DNA of 64,000 bases from Ceriagrion tenellum (Eukaryota > Arthropoda > Insecta > Odonata > Coenagrionidae), in NCBI GenBank assembly GCA_963169105.1, contig OY720636.1, forward strand, positions 148,947,941 to 149,011,940, written 5' to 3'. The translations under genes were made by a program, and so were the position numbers. Below are positions 1 to 9,639 of this stretch, piece after piece. Position 1 is the first letter of the stretch, and each line of letters starts with the position of its first letter. The notes below the pieces were generated by a model that worked only from the letters and a program-made list of their open reading frames with translations, was not told where the DNA came from and searched no databases.

Positions 1-335
1 TCGTTGCCAAAACCTTCTGGTTGCCTGATGTAAATATTTTCCTTCAGCTTACTGTTAAGATATGCACACTTCACATTCGCATGATGACACTCCCAACTGT
101 TTTCCACCATTAATGCAGTCATCAATCTAATTACCTTTATATTTATAACTGGGCTATAAGTATCAGCATAATCGATCCCTGGTATTTGATTAAGCCCTTG
201 GGCTACTAGGCGGGCTTTGAACCTTACAATATCTCCCCTTTGATCTCGCTTAGCCTTGAAAACCCATTTGCTGCCAGTTATTTTACACTGCTCTGGTTTT
301 TTTCACTAGATCCCAAGAACAATTTTTCTTAAGAT
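1..335 (-). pseudogene. Copia reverse transcriptase, N-terminal part
   Basis: Reading the minus strand gives typical copia RT blocks: KWVFKAKRD, FKARLVAQGLNQ, DYADTYSPV, and near the edge ENIYIRQPEGFGN. RT copies the element RNA into cDNA in the virus-like particle. The YVDD catalytic block lies beyond the window. One apparent frame break occurs near 300, before the KWVF block. Assignment is by motif; the family is certain and the subfamily is not. Confidence 0.9.
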
Positions 336-652
336 TAAATATTTCTTCCTCCATGGCTTTCATCCATACCATCATTTGTATACCTTCCTGACAAAGTCTC
401 ATCAACAGTCTTAGGGTCACAAAATTCACATGAACTTATTTTTAAACTCTTACAGCTAAAACATTCCTTGGTACCTTTGGTTCTGGCTGACCTCCTTATT
501 ACCGGCAATTCTGGAATCTGTTCCTCTGACTCAGACGGTTGAATACCACCATCACCATTTTCTCCGCCCTCACTGTCTGCACTCACATCTGAGTCACTAC
601 TGGCTTCACCCTTAGATTTCTCACTACTCACACTTTCTGACTCATTGCCCAA
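335..652 (-). pseudogene. Copia integrase-RT linker
   Basis: This is an acidic, Ser/Glu/Asp-rich open stretch ending in a basic RRSARTKG motif and a Cys cluster (CFSCKSLKISSCEFC). In copia polyproteins a low-complexity linker with an R-R-S-x-R motif joins integrase to RT, and its place between those domains here fits. It has no enzymatic role of its own. Confidence 0.7.
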
Positions 653-1026
653 ATTTCCTCTTTCCTTCTTCTTTCCTCAAAATTTCCTCTTCCATTGACA
701 TCGCATACAGGTGTAGGATCCGTTATTTTCTCTGACTTTTTCTTGGGAAACAGATTACAAAAATTTGACATCTCTAGTGAGTAAAACACGCTTTCCTCTT
801 ATGTTCCACAACCTTGTCCCTTGGATATCGGTATCGCACACTCAATAGCTCTATAATTCCATAATAGTTCCATTTTGCGACTTTTCACGTTCTCTACTGT
901 CACCCAGGCCTGACATCCAAAAACCCTCATACTCTCTAGTTCTTTCTCACTTAAGGTCCTTGTGTACCACAACTCATATGGAATCTGGTAATTAATGGCC
1001 TTACTGGTACATATATTTCTAATGTA

Positions 1027-1344
1027 TCAGGCTGTATCAATTGCCTCTCCCCTAAAGGAATCCGATAACCCAGCCTGTATCAACATGCACCCATCCATAG
1101 TTAACAATGTCTGATTTATCCTCTCCAACACTCCCATCTGCTGGTGAGACCCTGCCATTGAAAATCTATGCTGTATTCCATTTTCCCTCAATATCTTTTC
1201 GAAGTCAGAATTTTCAAACTCTTTGCCGTTATCTGACTGGAATGTCTCGATTTTCCTGCCATGTAAATTCTCTACCCCAACTTTGAAATCCACAAACGCA
1301 CTAAAAGCCTCAGCAGACATCAGAATACACCAGGTCCAATACAT
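1027..1344 (-). pseudogene. Copia integrase catalytic core
   Basis: Residues QSDNGKEFEN, then HQQMGVLERINQTLL, correspond to the second Asp and the Glu of the DDE integrase core. Integrase inserts element cDNA into the host chromosome. The first Asp is in the neighbouring frame (YSDVC) at the end of the upstream segment, so a frameshift divides the domain near 1310-1344. This rules out a functional enzyme. Confidence 0.9.
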
Positions 1345-1883
1345 CTGTTAACTTCTTGTCCCTCACAGGAAATGGAAGTTCCTTTGCCTTTCCTCGTAGA
1401 CACACTTCACAGTCCAGGAACACACCTCTTGGTATGATGTCTCGAGCCGGAAGACTGCCCGAATGAGCAAAACGTTGATGCCATACCTCCTTAGTGACTG
1501 TCCTCCTGGACTTCAACTCAACGTCGGGAGCTACACCAATACTACGATGACTTCCAGCCACATACGGCGATGATGTGCACACGTCGGGATGTTTCACAAT
1601 CTCGTACCAGCTCACAGTAAACATCATCTTTTACTGCCTCAGCACGAAAGATCTCTTCATCATTGTTGCTTTTGTCAAATGCGAAAAACAGTCCACCATC
1701 AATGATACGCCTAATGTTTTTCATATCTAACTGGCGCACTGAAATAAGGTTGTCGCTCGACTCAGGTACCCAGTAAACCTGTTGTAACTCTAATGTCCAC
1801 CCACCAGATTTATCATCTAACTTCATTATAACTGTCCCCACTCCTTTTACGTCGCACGCCTGCTGCTTTTGTGCTACAGTCAT
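1310..1883 (-). pseudogene. Copia protease C-terminal part and GAG-pre-integrase domain
   Basis: Two overlapping open segments carry the end of the protease-like region (a VYWVPESSDNLISVRQL block) and the GAG-pre-integrase zinc-binding region: WHQRFAH with CEVCLRGKAK, an H-H-C-C type HHCC finger. The protease cleaves the polyprotein and the finger helps integrase bind DNA. The two segments are in different frames, which shows decay. Confidence 0.85.
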
Positions 1884-1939
1884 TTTCCCTGAGACGGGTG
1901 AAAAGTTTTGAAGCAGTTCTCAATAAGGCGTACAATGCG

Positions 1940-1962
1940 CATTACATCCACTGTCCACACAC
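1940..1962 (-). other. Copia aspartic protease active-site motif
   Basis: The minus strand reads W-C-V-D-S-G-C-N-A-H across this stretch, in a frame different from the surrounding longest open frames. The D-S-G triad followed by an x-x-x-H is the usual copia protease site (DSGA/C..H). It lies between the zinc knuckle and the pre-integrase domain, as expected. Confidence 0.75.
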
Positions 1963-2112
1963 CAACGATTTGGGTCGTTGTCCTCATCCTCTTGCGATCG
2001 TCATTGACGTTTCCCATCATAGCTCTGTATTTCACTCTCACCAACCCAGAACCTACATTCACTTGGGTCTTGGTTCTCACTCTTCTCTATCTCCACTTTA
2101 GTCTCATTGCTT

Positions 2113-2295
2113 TTAAATTGTTTCTGCTGCCCCCCCCCCTGGTTTACCACTGTAGTTATTGAAGCCATTGCTTGTGCTACTTTTCGGACTGCCGCTGCTT
2201 ACACCGGAAGCACTAGATTTTGGAAAAAATCTTGATGTATGCCCCTCTTGACCACAGGAATAGCACACTACCGTTCCTTTAGATCTAGCGTCCAC
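2113..2295 (-). pseudogene. Gag nucleocapsid zinc knuckle (degenerate)
   Basis: The motif CYSCGQEGHTSRFF matches CX2CX4HX4C except that the last Cys is Phe. The knuckle binds element RNA during packaging. A Gly/Pro-rich tail follows. It lies just downstream of the gag UBN2-like region in minus orientation. Confidence 0.8.
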
Positions 2296-2465
2296 TACTT
2301 TGTAGCCATCTTTAACAATTTGTCCATTTTATGACACGCATATCACTCAATCTTTGGCGTATTAGGATTAGAAAAAAATTGTGGTGGTTTTTTTTGCAAT
2401 AAGTCCCCTCAGATCTTTATTCACCCTCTTATCTTCATTGTCCATTTTAATTCTTGATCTCTCTA

Positions 2466-2999
2466 CTACAGGATGGGGATCACACTCTTTACGGATAATG
2501 TGGGGTCTCTTGCTAAGGATCTCACGTAATCTCCGTAGCAGTCTGACAAGCCCATCAGAATTATTAGAGCCAAAACTCTGTCTGAAAACTCTACAAGTCC
2601 AGTTGTCGACAATTCACGATGGGCACTGGTTACTTGACGAACATTGTCCAGTACTGGCGTATTTTCGTCCTTTTCCATGCGCAAAAGTCGTTTCATCATT
2701 ATCAGCTGCTGACACTCGTCTCTCTCGCAGAACTGCGCCTTTAGAGTGTTCCATACCTCCTTGGCACTTTTCATGTGTCCTATGTACTCCATGTGACTGT
2801 CATCCACAGTCCTCTTAATGGAAACTAACGCCTGCTTGTTGGCTTTCTTCCCTTCTGCTTTTGCACACGCCAATTCGTCTTCGGTCCACCCTTCCTCCAC
2901 CGCATGCCACAGATCTCGGCTGTCAAGGATTGCCTCCACTTGACATGACCAAGCGTAATAATTGCCAGAGCCAAGTTTCGTGATCGCGTCCCTCACCAT
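2466..2999 (-). pseudogene. Copia gag (UBN2-like capsid region)
   Basis: An open frame of about 175 codons starts at the first ATG, on the minus strand at 2999 (MVRDAITKLG). It has the copia gag pattern: a N-x-Y-x-x-W block (NYYAWSCQVEAIL), DLWHAVEEG, AKEVWNTLKAQF and the LILMGL..CYGDYV helix. Gag forms the virus-like particle. The open frame runs further upstream without an ATG. It ends early at 2466 by a stop or frameshift before the zinc knuckle. Confidence 0.88.
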
Positions 3000-3091
3000 G
3001 ATGAAACACGTGCACGCCGACACCAACCACAGAAATTTATAAATTCGTCATCGACGTTATAAATTTTCACTAGTTTCCCTGTCCGCTGTCA

Positions 3092-3106
3092 GCTGGGCCC
3101 ATAGCC
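3092..3106 (-). other. Primer-binding site, initiator tRNA-Met internal type
   Basis: The plus strand here reads gctgggcccata followed by gcc. The first 12 bases are identical to the anticodon stem-loop of animal initiator tRNA-Met (GCUGGGCCCAUA). Copia is known to prime from an internal fragment of this tRNA. The site abuts the inner end of the LTR and lies about 90 bases before the gag ATG, as the priming site should. Confidence 0.85.
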
Positions 3107-3344
3107 TGTAGTAATTCCTGCGGATTCGAATTAAAAAAGACATTTCGTCTTCAACTCTTTATATAAGAAGACCTCCGACTCACTCAAAATCTACACAAGC
3201 ACTCTCCATCTTACATCGCACAGACAGAAAAAAAGAAGCACTATATTCGCATAAACAAAATAAGGCGGTTATCCAAAAATGTTGAAGAACGCCAATTAAG
3301 AAATAATCCACTCAAACACTTGGTATGGCAAACACATGCGTACA
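3107..3344 (-). repeat. Copia 5' LTR (outer boundary uncertain)
   Basis: The LTR begins right beside the primer-binding site; on the plus strand it starts tgta, so the LTR ends ..TACA on its own strand. A gtaca at 3340-3344 would give the matching TGTA start and a length of 238 bases. Because the other LTR is outside the window, the outer end cannot be confirmed. A TATATAAAG box on the minus strand (3157-3165) is a plausible LTR promoter. Confidence 0.55.
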
Positions 3345-4183
3345 CTTATCGTTCGTAATGAATACTCTTCATGTCGGGAGTCAGTCGCGCAGTTGGCTTC
3401 GGTATCCGCCGCATCCGACCGGGAATCCTCCCCGACGGCGGATTAGGTTTGCTGCCCGGACAAAGTGCTCGCTGCCAATTATTGGAAAATTTGGAAATTT
3501 TACTTCTATATTTACGGAAAATAAATAAAAAGTAATTCACGAAATACTGCTCATAATTTTGTCTCGCCATAGATCTTGGGATTGTTTTTTTTGGGAAACT
3601 TTGTTTTCCTATGCAAACAAGTTAAATGTAGACAACGTAAGAATAGTCGCAAAGAACCCATGCGCTAGAACTAGGAAAAGACGGTGTGACTACGCGGAAT
3701 GAGAGAGATCTAGCGAGAGACAGAAGAAGATTGGGAGCAAATGTTTTGTAATATTTCAACGTATATTGAAAAAAAATTGTCGGAAAATTCGAGACACCTC
3801 ATTCCGAACTCCTTTTCAATTGTCTACGAAGGTAAATCTTTTAACAATGCATGCTCTGGTGCATTGAAAATAAATTGAGTGGATAAAGCAGAAACCATCT
3901 TCGTGTACCAAAGGATCAGTGCATATGAAACAATTGAAGTCCAAAACTAAGCCAAAACAAAATCTATCATCCGCACTTCACGTAGCGAGCATTGGTTTCA
4001 CCATCTCCGTGATGCAGTCATCTTATTTCTTTATACGTGTTTATATAGAGCTTACGCTTTGCCTTCAAATCTTCACATATATTGCTGCATCATCTTTGTT
4101 TATTCTATTCACGCCTAAGATAATCAAGAGCTCTTCAACCGATGGTCAGTTCTGGCAAATGATCGAGTACGAAGACCCTGTGA
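3345..4183. other. Unassigned sequence
   Basis: No gene or repeat is recognised here. The first part (3375-3470) is GC-richer than its surroundings and could still belong to the copia LTR. An open frame from 3919 has no recognised domain. Confidence 0.3.
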
Positions 4184-4260
4184 ATAAAATTGGAGATTCT
4201 TCTTGCGTGAAGCACATCATGTTGTCGATGATGGGCACGGAGTTGATCAGTTGTCAGATG
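4184..4260 (+). repeat. Left arm of an exon-like inverted duplication
   Basis: This arm is the inverted, slightly diverged partner of about 4770-4850. Both read HIMLxxMGTELI in translation, this one on the plus strand. The shared open frame suggests that a coding or pseudo-coding piece was duplicated in inverse orientation with about 500 bases between the arms. The function is not recognised. Confidence 0.5.
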
Positions 4261-4599
4261 TAAATGGTGTGCGGAGCACCTCTACCAAATAGGAAGAACC
4301 CCCGGCTATATTTCTACTATACGGCTCTCCGGTACGTTGCTACGCGAATCATCTGCGAAGTTGAGGTGTTCCTGCCGCTACCACTTCCGTCCGCGATCCA
4401 AAGGGACCTCGTGAGAACAGTTAAAAAGCTTTCGGCGGTGGCATTGGTCGTCTAAGCCCAAGGCGCTTGTCCGGGAGGCTGACTAGAACGCTGATGCTGA
4501 TCGCTCCATGAGACAGGCTATGAGGGAAATCATCGAGATAAGATTCTGTCGCTAGTTGACATTTTTACAGCTGAAGTACGCCTCATTCGAGGACCCATG

Positions 4600-4850
4600 C
4601 TAAACTCACCCTTAAGAATCATTGAGGTCATGTTACCACTCTCATAACACCATGCGGTGCACTTGTCGTCAGGGGTTATTTCTTCGAGTCGATCGTTTCC
4701 AAACACCAACCAACGGGACGTATCAATTGCCCCAAATTTGGTGACGCTTGTATACAGCATTACAAGAGGCCACGTGATCAACTCCGTGCCCATTATCAAC
4801 AACATTATGTGGTTCACTCAAGAAGAATCCCCATTTTCATTCAATGGTGC
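4600..4850 (-). other. Possible exon of unknown function with consensus splice donor
   Basis: On the minus strand an open frame runs through HIMLLIMGTELI, RWLVFGNDRLEEI and DDKCTAWCYES, then meets AAGG|GTGAGT (about 4600-4610), a perfect metazoan donor. The two Cys residues could form a small disulphide domain, but no family is recognised. Its first 80 bases are duplicated in inverse orientation at 4184-4260. It may be an orphan exon, a pseudogene piece or chance. Confidence 0.3.
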
Positions 4851-4879
4851 ACTCTCTAGTGCAGCAACTTCATAACTAC

Positions 4880-5890
4880 CCCATTGTTTACACTACATCT
4901 TCATGTACATATTATGCTGCAATACTTATCACCAAAATGCCCTATAGTGTAGAAATTAACTTTCACCAACATGCCCTGCACCACGGGCATGCGACAAATG
5001 CTACAGAAATTACCAAACCAATCAACAATGTGACTATGTAAACGTGACACAAGAGTCATGCAGGTAACATGCAAAACACGGCGTTAGCACAACTCGGCAG
5101 ATTAGGATACATACATCAGAGGGCATGTGAATTAATCAGCTACACTACCTGTCAACTAACCCACTTAGAAGTCGTACCGCAGCCATTGTGGTCACTTATC
5201 GATCGCAGGAAAAACGACTTCTTAAACATTTCTGTTCTACAATCTATTTACCTTATTTAATTATCATGATCTGATCTATACCGACGTAATTTGGAGTTTA
5301 TAAATTATTAATAGCTTCGTCGGAAAATAAATTGGTTTTGAAATTTCTTTGAAGGCTTCCGCGACTCTTATAATTATTAATATTGCTCTTTTCAGGTATT
5401 TCCGTCGCGTGTTTGGTTTTTTTTGACAACAGTTTCTCCCCTCTTCCTGGGGGCGTCTTCAGGTCCGTTGGACATTTTTGTAACAATTACAAAAATGTCC
5501 AACGGACCTGAAGACGCCCCCAGGAAGAGGGGAGAAACTGTTGTCAAAAAAAACCAAACACGCGACGGAAATACCTGAAAAGAGCAATATTAATAAATTG
5601 GTTTTGAATTTACATAAAATAGGGAGTCTAATTTTCAATTGACGATCTGAAAGCGATTCCCATCCAAGTTGTTGCAAGAGGTCGGCAACACTAACGAGAC
5701 TATCATAACGGCGACTTCTACGATGAAGAATAGAAGGGAATGTGCGTATAACCACCTCATGCACAGTAGTAGAGTTATTAACATTTGGATGCGTAAGAAA
5801 GAGGACTTTGGTTCGACATCTTTCCCCAGGGGTTATATAATCTGGTAACCAAATCTTATATAAATCTTTCTCTGTATCATTCGCACCCAT
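4880..5890 (-). mobile_element. CR1-like LINE 3' end (family 2), interrupted
   Basis: On the minus strand, 5890-5597 encodes the RT C-terminal tail (RRSRRYDSLVSVADLLQQLGW). It resumes after an insertion as FKTNLFSDEAINNL at about 5298-5342. The 3' UTR (about 4880-5290) is clearly homologous to 21170-21640, which ends another copy of the same family; both contain tatcgatcgc and attatcatgatctga. The copy is 5'-truncated and carries the foldback element at 5343-5591. Confidence 0.8.
5343..5591 (+). mobile_element. Penelope-type foldback element (PLE-A) with 17-bp target duplication
   Basis: Near-perfect inverted arms of about 110 bases (5374-5483 and 5487-5596) meet at a 3-nt centre. The 17-mer aataaattggttttgaa flanks it at 5326-5342 and 5592-5608. 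Before the left arm lies a one-sided extension (5343-5373) containing cttccgcgac. The right arm contains CTGAAGA (5508) and GAAAC (5534) around a CCCC/GGGG stem, and its following sequence (cgcgacggaaatac) resembles the terminus of the coding PLE at 19085-19125. It has no coding capacity. Its orientation is taken from the right arm. Confidence 0.85.
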
Positions 5891-7599
5891 TAACTCTGCA
5901 GACTAAAAAATATATCTCTTTAGTCATCATTGTTTTATTATCTTATCTATATCATTAATAGGATATAAAGGTTTCATAGACTAACAAAAGAAGAATATGC
6001 GTTTACTAAAATAATACCTTGAATTCTTTATATTTACAATGGATACAAAATGTTATTTCTGTGCACACATCAATATATTTTCTTTTTTTCGACGATGGTG
6101 TAGTCTTTTTTTCTGAGCATCAACTGCACATGGAGGTGTTGGAGAGATTGTTTACGAGATAGATTGTCTCCTCGTTCAAGTCACCACCTCCGCTGATGTT
6201 GTAATGTTCTACAAACAATTTGACTGCATTCTTCAGTGCATCTATTTTCACGACTTTAGTACTCACGTGCAAATAACCGTACTGGATTAAATACCCCTCG
6301 ATGCATTTGTACTTTTATTTATATACAAAATTGGATATTTCTAAAGCTACCCGAATAATTAGTAAAAAAAAGATATTATTGGCACCCTTCTGACTCGATC
6401 TGATTTGATAAGTCTACGATAGCAAGTCCGTATAAAAAAACTGATTCTCTTTCCCAAATTAATCTTTTTTTAGGTGTTGAGGGAAGGTAATCACCCCATT
6501 AGATGTTATCCATCCGAGACTGGCAAATGTTATTTTGTGTACACCGCTCGGCGAGCTCGTAACAATCTTTTTGCACGCTGATTTTTGCTTTGTAAATGAG
6601 CCTCTATCAAACAATACTCTTGTGTAGTAAATTTCTTTACTGAAGGACAACCATTCAATTCGGAATTACCCTCACAAATGCCCACGGGTGATTATTTACT
6701 GAGAAAAGCAGCCTTTTCCCCTTCCTTGGTGAACAAATATTCCAATCGTTAAGTACATCGTCTCAAAATGGTTTCCAAATGTGAACACTCAACGCCTCCG
6801 GAATAAATGCATAACCCGTGATATTGTTTTTAACCACAGATTTTCTTTCATATGGAGTACTCTATTTGGTGATTTGAATAACCAAGTGTTGACATATTTG
6901 GCTCCAACAATGATTGTCACCAACTCCTTGACAATGCACCCCCCTTCTTCGGTGAAACCTTGAAAATCGATAATAGCACTCACAGGGATATTCTCCCAAA
7001 TTACAAGGTTTTTACACCCAACTTACAAGGTTTTTAAATGCCAGAGGTCGAGATAATACGCTGTATACCCAAATTTTGTTGGGTAAAATTAATCCCACTC
7101 CCAGTAAAAGTAATACCGCACTAGAGATCGGATGACGCACATGCCCAACTTTGCGGGGAAAATTAATCCCATTCGTAGAAAAAGTAATTTCCCACGAGAG
7201 ATTGGATATTTTGCGCACATTCACTCCAAAAGTACCGTTACCATCTCAAATCTCTTAAAATCCAAGAGACTCCCGATTGGTCTGACGGTTTCATCCGGTC
7301 CAACTGGGGAGGTAATAGACTCCTTTGCATTAATGTTTTCGTGCTGAAGTTTGCGAAGACTCTGAGTGTTCAAATTGGAAAGCTTAGGGAGGCTAGTCCA
7401 TTCATCAGCATTCAAAGTCACAGCCGCACACGAAGACTTTTTTTTGGGACGAGGGTCTTTTACCAAAGAAATGACCAAAGACTAATGAGCGCGGAGAAAG
7501 AGGGCTTTTTACCCCAGAGGAAAAATATTCGCTCACTACTTTCCTACCCTTGCTTCCCTTACCCTCAAATGTTACCCTTCCCTAAAATGTTACTCTTCA
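5891..7599. other. Unassigned, mostly AT-rich sequence
   Basis: No element boundary, RNA gene or supported coding region is seen. Short open frames occur on both strands (for example 6789-6983 minus) without a recognised domain or splice context. Confidence 0.3.
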
Positions 7600-8159
7600 A
7601 CAAGTGAAAGAATTTAACTACTTGGGAAGTAAAATAACGTGGGATGGAAGAAGTGCAAGAGATATAAAATGCAGAATCAACCAAGCGAAGCTAGAAACCT
7701 CTACTAACGTCAAAAAGCAGTAGTTTAGAGATAAGGAAAAACTTAATGAAGACCTATGTTTGGAGTGTTGCGCTATATGGATGCGAATCGTGGACTGTAG
7801 GGGAAAGTGACATGAAAAGACTTTTATACTTTGAAGCATGGTGTTACAGAAGAATGCTGAAAGTAAGCTGGACAGAAAGGAAAACAAATAAAGAAATCTT
7901 AAAAAAGCTCAAAAAGAAAGAAGCATAGTAAGAATCGGAAAGGAGAGCTAAACATATTGGACATCTACTACGGCACGATAATCAAGTGAAAAGGATAATT
8001 GAAGGAAAAAGTGAGGGAAAAACTGCAGAGGAAGGCCCCGACTAGACTTCATGAGCCTAATTATGAAGGATATGAATTTCAGAACATATTTTGAACTTAA
8101 ACGAAAAGCTGAGAAGAGAGATGAATTGAGGTCTGCTGCCAACCAACTCAAGGGTTGAA
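7600..8159 (+). mobile_element. RTE-like LINE, RT C-terminal end
   Basis: The translation in shifting frames gives the tail typical of RTE-like endonuclease/RT proteins: FNYLGSKITWDGRS near 7613, then YVWSVALYGCESWT and RRMLKVSWTERKTNKEIL (7750-7905). Then come RIIEGKSEGK and GRPRLDFMSLIMKDM, with a stop after AANQLKG near 8157. It is a 5'-truncated, frameshifted copy on the plus strand. Confidence 0.8.
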
Positions 8160-8589
8160 ACAGAAGAGAGAGATCTTCATTACGCCCAAGATGCCAAACC
8201 ATTCAGCGGGTAATATTGGCACACTTTTCTTATTTGCTTGAGTAAATGCCACAACTGGTTCGCAGTCTTTGGTAAAACCAAACACACAACTTTAGTTTCC
8301 TCATTGTTTAAATTGTACGTAGTCTGCAGCAATAGATTCTTCTCACATGTAATGGTGGGGAGACAGACCTCTTCCTCTTGGCTGACGGAGGAAGCGTTCG
8401 ATCTCACGGTGACATGACGACTGACACGCGATGTCTCTTACAGGAGAATGATGGTGGAGAGGGGAACAGTTACCAGAGTTTTAACTGTATCGAAAACATA
8501 AGGTGTGTGCTTTTCGTAGTGCGCAACTGCTACCTGGATACCAGTAATTGTTTGTTCATAAAAAAAACGAGCTTTCCATGATGGCGATG
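8160..8589. other. Unassigned sequence
   Basis: No feature is supported. It may hold more of the decayed MMP hemopexin region on the minus strand (the neighbouring feature ends at 8590), but no motif is convincing. Confidence 0.3.
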
Positions 8590-8880
8590 AGTGCTTTTTT
8601 GAACGAGAGCCTCCTCGAAACTGGTGGTCAAAATTTTAAGCTCTAAAATGAGGCCCGAATAAGAGGAGGAGCATCGTAATATGAATAAAGATGGAGTATA
8701 ATATCCCGTTCTAATCAATCGGTCCCTGAATTCATTATATCTGTAAAAAATACCGTTCTTGAAAATGAATGGCATTCTGTTCGAAAACATGAAGGCATAA
8801 TTCATATCTTTTGACAATCCTGGAAATTCCTTTGAAGCGAGAGCAAATCGTGAGGCCCGCATCCTTCATTTATCCAATTC
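8590..8880 (-). pseudogene. Matrix metalloproteinase pseudogene, hemopexin-like repeat
   Basis: The minus strand encodes FPGLSKDMNYAF, then FIFKNGIFYRYNEF and TGYYTPSLF, the cadence of a hemopexin blade (FPG..DxxxAF ... FKG..YxRYN ... GYP). A second, weaker blade (HHGKLVFFMNKQ) follows in another frame. In secreted MMPs hemopexin blades lie C-terminal to the catalytic domain and govern substrate choice. The catalytic domain of the same strand is 0.9 kb upstream at 9740-10330, so both probably come from one gene. The GYYT variant and frame changes show decay. Confidence 0.6.
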
Positions 8881-9096
8881 CATAAACTAATCATCATTTT
8901 AAAATATATGCGTACGATCTTTGTGCGAGTTTACGGTAGCTCGTGCTTTAACGTCCTCATGTAAACCGAGACTCGAATTTGTTTTGGATTTACTTGTCTC
9001 AGCTGTAGCGAGGAATAATCCAACATGTAAATCTAATTTTCGACAAAGAGAAAGATTTCCCCTCACAGTCTCTGATAAATGGCCGTCACGTATTAG

Positions 9097-9391
9097 TGTT
9101 AGCGCCCATTTATAATTCGCGCCTACGGAACCTCACGGCGGAAGGATTCCCAGAAGATGACTATCTGATGCGGCGGAACTGACGCCACGAACATGCGCAA
9201 GGAGGTGGAGGAGGAGACCTAGCTACCTGTCTGGAGGTGGCATATAGTTATGAGAGCCCTGGCCTCTGAAGACGCATGGTCTCACGTTGTATTTGATCTC
9301 ACGCCAATAAAGGTGTCTGTTTGAGAAGACATGGGTCTCATTTCGGTCTCCGCGATTGATTTCCTGCTGTAATCCCTCCCGATATCTAACA
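9097..9391 (+). repeat. Solo LTR with TTAG target duplication
   Basis: The element starts TGTTAG and ends CTAACA, a perfect 6-bp inverted terminus with TG..CA ends. It is flanked by ttag on both sides (9093-9096 and 9392-9395), a 4-bp duplication typical of gypsy-type integration. An AATAAA lies at 9307-9312 in plus orientation, followed by a short GT-rich stretch. It is 295 bases long with no internal domain, so it is likely the product of LTR-LTR recombination. It sits inside the region of the decayed MMP gene. Confidence 0.75.
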
Positions 9392-9639
9392 TTAGAAATG
9401 TTTCGGTGAAAATGTCAATCAGTCGGTTATTAACACAAGATCTTATACCTTCACATCATCTGCAAAGTCAACTAGCCACACTCACTCGTCATGGAAAATA
9501 TACGTTATCCGATTGACGATGAGGACGTTATGCACGTATATCGAATGGCAAACATTTGGAATTTTACCCGAAAGGATGTCCACATCTCCACCACCGTTTT
9601 GCTCACTCGGCATCACGTATCATCGACATCCGTCACACC

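Larger units (their letters stand above)
1..3344 (-). mobile_element. Ty1/copia LTR retrotransposon, decayed, truncated by window start
   Basis: This is a gag-pol element on the minus strand in the copia domain order: gag, zinc knuckle, protease, GAG-pre-integrase, integrase, then RT. Integrase before RT separates copia from gypsy and BEL. The domains fall in different frames with stops between them, so the copy is dead. The part after RT (RNase H and the second LTR) lies before position 1. A short C run at about 2132-2140 falls inside the gag region and may be a mutation or sequencing slippage. The minus-strand LTR, TATA box and primer-binding site are seen at 3092 and beyond, so the 5' end of the element is inside the window. 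Confidence 0.93.

Noticed and set aside
5374..5596. CRISPR-like or terminator hairpin
   Set aside because: The palindrome is 110 bases per arm with target duplications and PLE terminal sequence. It is a transposable element, and there are no repeat-spacer units.
6789..6983. Minus-strand open frame (IIDFQGFTEEGGCIVKELV)
   Set aside because: It faintly resembles multicopy arthropod hypothetical proteins, but it is short, broken on both sides and I cannot name the family with confidence.
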